Shown: positions 1 through 5,051 of the stretch, piece after piece
Layout: each line of letters begins with the position of its first letter
How positions within the stretch are numbered: the stretch's first letter is position 1
NCBI GenBank assembly: GCA_003132645.1
Contig: PKYM01000039.1
Span: 1 to 6,584 of the forward strand
Direction: 5' to 3'
Length of the DNA stretch: 6,584 bases
Source of the DNA: Actinomycetota bacterium
GTDB lineage: Bacteria > Actinomycetota > Thermoleophilia > UBA2241
Position numbers and translations under genes: made by a program
Notes under the pieces: model-generated
Seen by the model: only the letters and a program-made list of their open reading frames with translations
The model's database searches: none
What the model was told of the DNA's origin: nothing

Positions 1-8
1 GGGACTCC

Positions 9-26
9 AGCCTGCGGCAGGCTTTT
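9..26 (+). terminator. Likely intrinsic terminator of an upstream gene
   Basis: A perfect 6-bp stem (AGCCTG at 9-14, CAGGCT at 18-23) closes a 3-nt loop and runs into a T4 stretch (23-26). This is the layout of a short rho-independent terminator. No gene is visible upstream because the window starts here, so it presumably ends transcription of a + strand gene outside the window. The T-tract is short, hence moderate confidence. Confidence 0.5.
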
Positions 27-40
27 CGGGGCCTCGAGCG

Positions 41-66
41 GTTGACGAAGGGCAAGCATCGTCAAC
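41..66. repeat. Perfect 8-bp inverted repeat with 10-nt spacer
   Basis: GTTGACGA (41-48) and TCGTCAAC (59-66) are exact reverse complements separated by 10 nt. It could be an RNA hairpin with a 10-nt loop, or an operator for a dimeric regulator acting on the gene at 222. No other sequence feature identifies its role. The rest of 1-221 holds no gene I can support. Confidence 0.4.
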
Positions 67-178
67 GCCAACGTCCCGCCGGGAGCTCCGGTGCGATGGG
101 ACCAGGTCGGACGAAGGGCGGCCAGGCATCAACCGGCTGGGCAGGGGAATGTCACCTTCGAGCTTCCAACGGGTAACT

Positions 179-198
179 CTCAAAGGCGCGCTTTTGAG
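179..198 (+). promoter_or_regulatory. Leader hairpin upstream of the Rossmann-fold gene
   Basis: CTCAAAGG (179-186) pairs with CTTTTGAG (191-198) around a CGCG loop, giving 8 bp including one G-U pair. It lies about 12 nt before the Shine-Dalgarno of the gene starting at 222, so if transcribed it sits in the 5' leader. No T-run follows, so a terminator is unlikely. It could be a structured leader or a protein-binding site; the role is unknown. Confidence 0.35.
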
Positions 199-209
199 TC
201 TTGAGTAAC

Positions 210-218
210 GAGGTGATC
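210..218 (+). promoter_or_regulatory. Ribosome binding site that fixes the start at 222
   Basis: GAGGTGATC is a 9-nt exact match to the complement of the 16S rRNA 3' end and lies 3 nt before the ATG at 222. It would lie inside the coding sequence if the upstream in-frame TTG at 201 were used. This strongly favours the ATG. Confidence 0.8.
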
Positions 219-221
219 GAC

Positions 222-848
222 ATGAACATCGGTATCGTAGGATCAGGCCACATCGGCGGCACGCTGGCCGCCAAGCTTGCCCAGGCCGGCCACGACGTGG
301 CCGTGGCCAACGCTCACGGGCCGCAGTCGCTGCAAACTCGGCTCGCCACCATGGGAAACGGGGTGCGCGCGGCGACCGTCGAGGAGGCCGAGCGCTTCGG
401 TGAGGTCGTCATCGTCGCGATCCCGTTCGGCCAGTATCGCTCGCTGTCGCCGGAGCTCCTGCGCGGCAAGATCGTCGTGGACACCGGCAATTACTATCCG
501 CAGCGTGACGGCAACTTTCGCCAGCTCGACGACGACAGCATGACATCTTGCGAGCTCGTCGCGGAGTACCTCCAGGGTGCGCGAGTGGTCAAAGGCTTCA
601 ACGCCCTGCGTTCGGATGTCCTGCGCGACGAAGGCAAGCCGGCCGGCACGCCCGGTCGCCTTGCCATGCCGCTCGCCGGCAACGACGTTGCGGCCAAGCA
701 CGTGGTGTCCGGGCTGATCGACGAGATCGGCTTCGATCCGGTCGACCTCGGCAGCCTGGCCGAAGGCGGTCGCCAGATCCAGCCCGGCTCGCCCGTCTAT
801 CCGGCGCGCCTGACGGCGCTGGAGATGATGCAGCGGCTGGCGGCCTGA
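222..848 (+). CDS. NAD(P)-binding oxidoreductase, F420-dependent NADP oxidoreductase (NpdG-like) family
   Basis: This is a 208-residue soluble protein consisting essentially of one Rossmann domain. A glycine-rich dinucleotide loop GSGHIG (residues 7-12) directly follows the first beta strand. The family hallmarks VVDTGNYY (about 90-97) and VVKGFNAL are present, as in NADP_oxidoreductase, F420-dependent (PF03807) proteins. True archaeal Fno/NpdG enzymes move hydride between NADP and coenzyme F420, but many bacterial relatives of this size have no assigned substrate. The usual N-S-R-G phosphate-contact segment after strand 2 reads N-A-H-G here (30-33), so the preference for NADP is uncertain. 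The ATG at 222 is chosen over TTG 201 because of the near-perfect Shine-Dalgarno at 210-218 and because the Rossmann strand then starts at residue 2. The gene appears monocistronic: 149 nt and a separate promoter precede the zinc operon. Confidence 0.8.
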   Translation: MNIGIVGSGHIGGTLAAKLAQAGHDVAVANAHGPQSLQTRLATMGNGVRAATVEEAERFGEVVIVAIPFGQYRSLSPELLRGKIVVDTGNYYPQRDGNFRQLDDDSMTSCELVAEYLQGARVVKGFNALRSDVLRDEGKPAGTPGRLAMPLAGNDVAAKHVVSGLIDEIGFDPVDLGSLAEGGRQIQPGSPVYPARLTALEMMQRLAA

Positions 849-855
849 TCGCCGG

Positions 856-908
856 AGCGCCAGGGCGGCACAGCGCCAGGGCGGCCGGAGCGCAAGGGCG
901 GCGGAGCG
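856..908. repeat. Short GC-rich tandem repeat, 3 copies plus a partial
   Basis: The 14-mer AGCGCCAGGGCGGC occurs at 856-869 and 872-885, and with one change (A for C) at 889-902. A partial AGCG follows at 905-908. The period is 16-17 bp. It starts 7 nt after the stop codon of the preceding gene. It is not an obvious terminator and has no coding reading that I can support. Confidence 0.7.
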
Positions 909-975
909 TGCGCGCCGTTGCCTAAGGCTCGACTCGCCCGCCGGCGGCTCGCGTGGCGGCAGGTGTGGCGATTAC

Positions 976-990
976 TGAAAACGGTTATCA
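976..990. promoter_or_regulatory. Zur box (zinc-responsive operator)
   Basis: TGAAAAC-G-GTTATCA is a 7-1-7 inverted repeat with six of seven arm positions symmetric. It matches the actinobacterial Zur consensus TGAAAATGATTTTCA at 12 of 15 positions. It is an A/T-rich island in very GC-rich sequence, ends 7 nt before the znuA start, and the operon encodes a Zur-type repressor. Together these make it a confident operator. Zn-bound Zur dimers would block the overlapping promoter. Confidence 0.85.
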
Positions 991-991
991 T
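986..991 (+). promoter_or_regulatory. Candidate -10 element of a leaderless znuA promoter
   Basis: TATCAT resembles a sigma-70 -10 hexamer and lies at -12 to -7 relative to the A of the ATG at 998. Transcription could therefore start on the start codon itself. No Shine-Dalgarno is visible before 998, which fits a leaderless mRNA, a common arrangement in actinobacteria. The -35 region (around 962-968) is poor. The element overlaps the right half of the Zur box, which would explain repression. Confidence 0.4.
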
Positions 992-997
992 TTCGGC

Positions 998-1951
998 ATG
1001 CCTGGATCGCGCCATGTGTCGCCCGGCGTCGCCGCGCGCGCCCTCACCACCCTTGCGGCCGGCGCGGCGATTGGTCTGGCCGTCATCGCGGTCGTGACCT
1101 TCGCCGCCGGCTGCGGGTCGACCTCGGGCGCTGCGACCGGGTCGCGTGTCGCGGTCGTGGCAGGCGAGAACGTTTGGGGCGGCATCGCCGCACAGATCGG
1201 CGGCGCCCGCGTGCGGGTCACGTCGCTGATCTCCGACCCCAACGCCGACCCGCATCTCTTTCAGGCGAACGCCGCCGACGCGGGCGCCATGGCCCACGCC
1301 CGGATCGTGATCGAAAACGGCGCCGGCTACGACGACTTCATGGGACAGCTCCTGTCGGCCTCGGGCGCCCGGCCGGCGGTGATCGACGTCCAGCGGGTGC
1401 TCGGGGAGACCGGCGCCAACGTCAATCCCCACTTCTGGTATGACCTCGCTCACGTACCGCTCGTCGCACAGGCTGTCGAACGGGCCCTGGCCGCCGCCGA
1501 CCCGGCAGGGACGTCCGCCTACGAGGCCGGCTTGCGGCGTTTCGACGCGTCGCTGCGCCCGACGCTCGCGGTCATCGCGCAGATCAAACGCGGGTTCGCC
1601 GGGCAGCTCGTCGCTTACACGGAGCGTGTGCCGGGCTACCTGATCGCCGATGCCGGGCTTGTCTCGGTCACGCCGCCGGGTTTCGCGGCGGCCATCGAGA
1701 GCGGCAACGAGCCGAGCGCCTCAGACACCCAGGCCATGCAGTCGCTGATCGCCGGCCACAGGCTGCGGCTCCTGCTCTACAACACGCAGGCGACGAGCGC
1801 CGTGAGCCAGCACATAAGGGCGCTGGCCCAACAGGCGGGCATTCCGGTCGTCGGCGTCAGTGAGACTCAACCCTCGAGCGATCCCTCCTATCAGGCCTGG
1901 CAGCTACGCCAGGCCCGCGAGATCCTGCAGGCCCTGGGCGGCCGGCCATGA
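998..1951 (+). CDS. znuA: Zinc ABC transporter substrate-binding lipoprotein (ZnuA/TroA-like)
   Basis: A 317-residue cluster A-I metal-binding protein that captures zinc outside the membrane and delivers it to the ZnuB permease. A hydrophobic signal peptide (about 15-37) ends in a lipobox-like A-A-G-C with Cys39 as the lipidated residue. Likely metal ligands are His86 in NADPHLF, His145 in NPHFW, and Glu289 in SETQP. The canonical third His is replaced by Glu209 in the segment YTERVPGYL, a pattern I associate with actinobacterial and clostridial relatives. NEPSASD and LLYNTQ motifs are also typical of that subclass. There is no His-rich loop as in E. coli ZnuA. The ATG at 998 is preferred to the in-frame GTG at 953: the latter would place the Zur box inside the gene and add 15 residues before the signal peptide. 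The stop overlaps znuC by 4 nt. Zinc rather than manganese is inferred from the Zur box and zur; the sequence alone cannot exclude Mn. Confidence 0.9.
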   Translation: MPGSRHVSPGVAARALTTLAAGAAIGLAVIAVVTFAAGCGSTSGAATGSRVAVVAGENVWGGIAAQIGGARVRVTSLISDPNADPHLFQANAADAGAMAHARIVIENGAGYDDFMGQLLSASGARPAVIDVQRVLGETGANVNPHFWYDLAHVPLVAQAVERALAAADPAGTSAYEAGLRRFDASLRPTLAVIAQIKRGFAGQLVAYTERVPGYLIADAGLVSVTPPGFAAAIESGNEPSASDTQAMQSLIAGHRLRLLLYNTQATSAVSQHIRALAQQAGIPVVGVSETQPSSDPSYQAWQLRQAREILQALGGRP

Positions 1952-2805
1952 CCGCTCCCGCAGTCACTCCCGCGATCCGCTTCGCGGGCGCCGCCGCCGG
2001 CTACGGCGAGCGGCGCGTCTGGGAGGGTCTCGACCTGACCGTGGAAAGCGGCGAGTTCCTCGCCGTGCTCGGCCCCAACGGCACCGGCAAGACCACGCTG
2101 CTCAAGGCCGTGCTCGGTATCGCGCGGCTGTCGGCGGGGACCATCGAGGTCGCGGGTCGGCCGCCACGCCGGGGCAGCAGGCGCATCGGCTACATCCCTC
2201 AACAGCGCGCCTTCGACCGCGATCTGCCTGTGCGCGGTCGCGACCTGGTGCGCTTCGGTCTCGACGGCCACCGACCGGGGATCCTGCTGGCCCGCCGCGA
2301 GAGCCGCCGACGCGTCGACGAGGTGATCCGCGCGGTGGGCGCGACGGGCTTCGCCGGCGCGCCCGTCGGGCGGCTCTCGGGCGGCGAGCAGCAGCGCCTG
2401 CGTATCGCCCAGGCGCTGCTCGGCGACCCCGACATCCTGCTGTGCGACGAGCCCCTGCTGTCGCTCGATGTCGCTCACCAGCGTGTCATCACCGCGCTCA
2501 TCGAGCAGCGTCGCCGCGAGGCCGGCACGACGATCGTCTTCGTCACCCACGACATCAACCCGGTGCTGCCCTACGTCGGCCGGCTGCTCTACCTGGTCGG
2601 CGGCCGCTTCGCGGTCGGCAGCCCGGCCGAGATCCTCACCGGCGCGCGCCTGAGCTCGCTCTACGGCACGCACGTCGACGTGGTGCGGGCCGGCGGCCGG
2701 GTCGTCGTGGTGACCCCCGACGACGACGATGTCACGGGCGGCGCCGACGGCCATCATCCCCCGGCAGTCTCGGCTCCCGCTCTCTGGGAGGACGAACTCG
2801 AATGA
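1948..2805 (+). CDS. znuC: Zinc ABC transporter ATP-binding protein
   Basis: A 285-residue cytoplasmic ATPase that drives import through ZnuB. All nucleotide-binding motifs are intact: Walker A GPNGTGKTT (42-50, Lys48), Q-loop YIPQQ (82-86), signature LSGGEQQ (143-149), Walker B ILLCDEP (163-169, catalytic Glu168), D-loop SLD (172-174) and H-loop His201 in VTHD. A tail of roughly 40 residues after the ATPase core carries an acidic run (DDDD) and a His pair. It resembles the extra C-terminal segment of many ZnuC-type ATPases, with unknown function. The start codon lies within the znuA stop (ATGA, 1948-1951) and no strong Shine-Dalgarno is visible, so translation is probably coupled to znuA. 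The gene ends with another 4-nt overlap into znuB, which implies equimolar, coupled expression. Confidence 0.92.
   Translation: MTAPAVTPAIRFAGAAAGYGERRVWEGLDLTVESGEFLAVLGPNGTGKTTLLKAVLGIARLSAGTIEVAGRPPRRGSRRIGYIPQQRAFDRDLPVRGRDLVRFGLDGHRPGILLARRESRRRVDEVIRAVGATGFAGAPVGRLSGGEQQRLRIAQALLGDPDILLCDEPLLSLDVAHQRVITALIEQRRREAGTTIVFVTHDINPVLPYVGRLLYLVGGRFAVGSPAEILTGARLSSLYGTHVDVVRAGGRVVVVTPDDDDVTGGADGHHPPAVSAPALWEDELE
2786..2791 (+). promoter_or_regulatory. Ribosome binding site for znuB
   Basis: GGGAGG lies 10 nt before the ATG at 2802, inside the end of znuC. It supports 2802 as the permease start rather than any upstream codon of the long open frame. Confidence 0.55.
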
Positions 2806-3671
2806 GCCTCACCCAGTATCTCGGTCTGCCCTTCGCTCAGCACGCCCTTGCGGCGGCGGCGCTGGTGGCCATCGCCTGCGGGCTGATCGGGCCCTTCGTC
2901 ATCACCCGCGGCATGGCCTTTGCCGTGCACGGCACCAGCGAGCTCGCCTTCACGGGCGCCGCCGCGGGCCTGCTCGTGGCCAACAACGCCATCGCCGGCG
3001 CCCTCGTGGGAGCGGTCGTCGTCGGCGGTCTGATCGGCGCGATGGGTGCTCGCGAACGCGAGCGCGACTCGTCGATCGGCGTGATCCTGGCCGCCGGGAT
3101 GGGCCTCGGCGTCCTGCTGCTGAGCTACTACCACGGCTTCGCCACTGAGGCCACGAACATCCTCTTCGGCAACATCTTCGGCGTCAGCTCCGGTCAGCTT
3201 CTGGTGCTCGGCATCATCGCGGTGAGCGTCATGGTGGCCATGGGCGTGCTCTACCGGCCGCTGCTGTTCGCTTCGGTCGATCCCGAGGTGGCCGTGGCCC
3301 GCGGCGTGCCGGTGCGGCTGCTGGGCATCGTCTTTCTGTTCATCCTCGCCTTCACCGTGACCGAGGCCGCTCAGGTGGTCGGTACGCTCCTCGTGTTGAG
3401 TCTCGCGATCACGCCGGCGGCGGCGGCCCACCGCCTGGCCAACAGCCCGCTCGCCGTGGCGGGCCTCGCGGTGGCCTTCGCCCTGGTGTCCGCCGACGGC
3501 GGCTTGCTGCTCAGCTTCGAGAGCAGTACGGTCAAACCGAGCGTGTTCGTGGTCGCCATCAGCTTCGGCATCTACGTTGTAGCGCGCCTCGTGGGGCCGT
3601 CGCTCAAGTCGATGCGCCGCGAGGCGGTGCCCGCGGGCGAGGAAGGCGCGACAAAGGAGGCGGCGACATGA
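2802..3671 (+). CDS. znuB: Zinc ABC transporter permease (ABC-3 family)
   Basis: A 289-residue integral membrane protein forming, as a homodimer, the metal channel for the ZnuA/ZnuC system. It has about eight hydrophobic segments (roughly 12-34, 48-60, 63-82, 91-108, 130-150, 170-190, 194-230, 243-263). Family motifs are SYYHGFATEATNILFGNI (about 108-125) and VGTLLVLSLAITPAAAAHRLA. The usual GDALSHA motif after the first helix is replaced by VHGTSELAFTG (42-52), a variant I have seen in actinobacterial members. The reading frame is open back to 1860, but the protein upstream of 2802 is an Arg/Pro-rich shadow of znuC. The ATG at 2802 gives normal family length, overlaps the znuC stop (ATGA) and has GGGAGG upstream. 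The C-terminal tail is short, charged and cytoplasmic. Confidence 0.9.
   Translation: MSLTQYLGLPFAQHALAAAALVAIACGLIGPFVITRGMAFAVHGTSELAFTGAAAGLLVANNAIAGALVGAVVVGGLIGAMGARERERDSSIGVILAAGMGLGVLLLSYYHGFATEATNILFGNIFGVSSGQLLVLGIIAVSVMVAMGVLYRPLLFASVDPEVAVARGVPVRLLGIVFLFILAFTVTEAAQVVGTLLVLSLAITPAAAAHRLANSPLAVAGLAVAFALVSADGGLLLSFESSTVKPSVFVVAISFGIYVVARLVGPSLKSMRREAVPAGEEGATKEAAT
3653..3660 (+). promoter_or_regulatory. Strong ribosome binding site for zur
   Basis: AAAGGAGG, an 8-nt perfect anti-16S match, lies 7 nt before the ATG at 3668 and inside the end of znuB. The repressor gene thus has its own efficient ribosome entry as well as stop/start overlap. This also fixes the start that gives Zur its long N-terminal extension. 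Confidence 0.85.
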
Positions 3672-4177
3672 GCGAGCATCGGTCGCCCGCGGGCTCAACC
3701 TCGGTGCCCGTCACGGGCTCGCAGCAGCCGTCCGCCGGGCCAGAACCGCTGCCCGCCGCCGGTCCTCCGCGCCCGCCTGCCCGCCCTCGTCGCGCGACGC
3801 GGCAGGGCGCGACGGTCCTCGCCGCCCTGCGCGCCTCGCCGTCGTTTCGCAGCGCCCAGGAGATCCATGGCCAGTTGCGCGCCGAGGGCGAGCGGATCGG
3901 CCTGACCACCGTCTATCGTCATTTGCAGCGCCTGGCCGACGAAGGCACGGTCGACGTGCTGCGACAGCCCGAGGGCGAGGTCCAGTATCGCTACTGTCGC
4001 AGCGACGAGCATCACCATCACATCGTCTGTCGCGTCTGCGGCAGGAGCGCCGAGACCGAGTGCCCCGAGCTCGTCGGCTGGGCCGAGCGCCTGGCCGAGT
4101 CGCTGGGCTACAGCGACGTCAGTCACGCCGTCGAAGTCTTCGGCGTCTGCGCCGGCTGTCGCGCCGCGCGCCGCTAA
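3668..4177 (+). CDS. zur: Fur-family zinc uptake regulator Zur
   Basis: A 169-residue DNA-binding repressor. Residues 1-42 are a Pro/Arg-rich, probably disordered extension. Residues about 43-105 form the winged helix, with recognition helix LTTVYRHLQRLADEG (79-93). Residues about 106-169 form the dimerisation and metal domain. A structural Cys4 zinc site is visible: Cys121-x2-Cys124 and Cys161-x2-Cys164. Cys110, the His run 115-118 (HHHHIVC) and His153 match the regulatory metal-binding pattern of M. tuberculosis FurB/Zur. This Cys plus His pattern separates Zur from iron-sensing Fur. The gene overlaps znuB by 4 nt. As the last transporter-operon gene under a Zur box it should be autoregulated, repressing its own transcription when zinc is plentiful. 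Specificity for zinc is a strong inference from motif and context; nickel or manganese sensing is less likely. Confidence 0.92.
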   Translation: MSEHRSPAGSTSVPVTGSQQPSAGPEPLPAAGPPRPPARPRRATRQGATVLAALRASPSFRSAQEIHGQLRAEGERIGLTTVYRHLQRLADEGTVDVLRQPEGEVQYRYCRSDEHHHHIVCRVCGRSAETECPELVGWAERLAESLGYSDVSHAVEVFGVCAGCRAARR

Positions 4178-4183
4178 GCGGCC

Positions 4184-5005
4184 ATGGCCACGATCACCAT
4201 AAATATCGACCCGGTCTTCGCTCACCTCGGGCCTCTGACGCTGCGTTGGTACGGGGTGATCATGGCGTTGGCCGTCGTGGTCGGTGCGCTGGTCTTCGCC
4301 GGGCAGCTACGCAAGCGCGGCATCGCAAGCGATCACGTGGTTGCCATGCTGGTATTTGTCGTGCCGCTCGGAATCGTGGGGGCGCGGCTGTTTCACATCA
4401 TCGACGACTTCAGCTTCTACTGGCATCATCCCGGCCAGCTCTGGACGCTGCAGCTCATCGGCCTCGCCATCTACGGCGTGCTCACCGGCGGCGTGCTGGG
4501 AGTCGTCATCTACAGCCGCTGGAAGAAGCTGCCCGTCTGGCGTGTGCTCGACTGCCTGGCGCTGGCGATCCCCGTGGGCCAGATCGTCGGCAGGTGCGCC
4601 AACATCATCAACGGTGACACCTGGGGCAACGCCACCAGGCTGCCCTGGGGCATCGTCTACAAGAATCCCAACGCGCTGCTGCCGGCCAATCTGCTCGGGG
4701 TTCCCACGCAGCCCACTCCAATCTATGAGCAGCTCTGGCTGCTCGTCGTGATCGCTGTCCTGCTGTGGGCCATGCCTCGTTTGAAGACCGACGGGATGGC
4801 GTTCCTGCTCTACCTCGGCCTGTACTCGTTCGGGCGTTTCTTCATCTCGTTCGAGCGCGTCAACAACGTGCTCTTCCTGGGCCTGCGCGAAGCGCAGCTC
4901 GTCGCGCTCGTCGTGTTCGCGGCCGTCTTTCCGGTGGCCTGGTGGCTGCGCCGGCGGGGACGCCGGGGTGGGTCGGCCGCGAAGCCAATGTCAAAGGCGG
5001 CTTGA
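4184..5005 (+). CDS. lgt: Prolipoprotein diacylglyceryl transferase
   Basis: A 273-residue polytopic membrane enzyme that moves diacylglycerol from phosphatidylglycerol to the lipobox Cys of prelipoproteins, the first step of lipoprotein maturation. Visible signatures are RWYG (21-24, Tyr23), the Lgt box GRCANIINGDTWGN (136-149, with Arg137, Asn140 and Gly148 matching essential E. coli Arg143, Asn146 and Gly154), TPIYE, and an Arg-rich C-terminal end. About seven hydrophobic segments are present. The position of E. coli His103 is Tyr in AIYGVLTGG, as is common outside proteobacteria. In the RFFISFER segment (218-225) the position matching E. coli Glu243 is Ser222, with Glu224 two residues on. 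The start at 4184 lies 6 nt after the zur stop and has only a weak AAGCGG upstream, suggesting reinitiation after zur. ZnuA is itself a predicted lipoprotein substrate. Confidence 0.9.
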   Translation: MATITINIDPVFAHLGPLTLRWYGVIMALAVVVGALVFAGQLRKRGIASDHVVAMLVFVVPLGIVGARLFHIIDDFSFYWHHPGQLWTLQLIGLAIYGVLTGGVLGVVIYSRWKKLPVWRVLDCLALAIPVGQIVGRCANIINGDTWGNATRLPWGIVYKNPNALLPANLLGVPTQPTPIYEQLWLLVVIAVLLWAMPRLKTDGMAFLLYLGLYSFGRFFISFERVNNVLFLGLREAQLVALVVFAAVFPVAWWLRRRGRRGGSAAKPMSKAA

Positions 5006-5051
5006 GTGAGCGAGAAGGCATGACGTCGGCGACGGAGCAACGATAAGCGCC

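Noticed and set aside
96..176. 26-codon ORF in the 5' non-coding region
   Set aside because: A weak GGGAG lies upstream, but there is no homology or motif and its length is expected by chance.
201..221. TTG at 201 as start of the Rossmann protein
   Set aside because: The excellent Shine-Dalgarno at 210-218 would be inside the gene, and the ATG at 222 places the first Rossmann strand at the N-terminus as usual.
953..997. GTG at 953 as start of znuA
   Set aside because: It would put the Zur box inside the coding sequence and add an atypical stretch before the signal peptide. The ATG at 998 fits the promoter geometry.
797..1453. Antisense open frame over the znuA promoter and 5' end
   Set aside because: It has low-complexity Gly/Arg/Asp composition, crosses the Zur box and tandem repeats, and shows no recognisable motif.
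1860..2801. N-terminal part of the long + strand open frame (1860-3671) as a fused protein with the permease
   Set aside because: The translation is Arg/Pro-rich low-complexity sequence lying over znuA/znuC in another frame. The permease homology starts at 2802, where there is an ATG, a ribosome site and a stop/start overlap.
1891..3698. Two long antisense open frames (1891-2757 and 2754-3698, minus strand)
   Set aside because: They are shadows of znuC and znuB: high-GC coding sequence leaves the opposite strand free of stops. The translations are compositionally odd (Asp/His/Arg-rich) with no domain.
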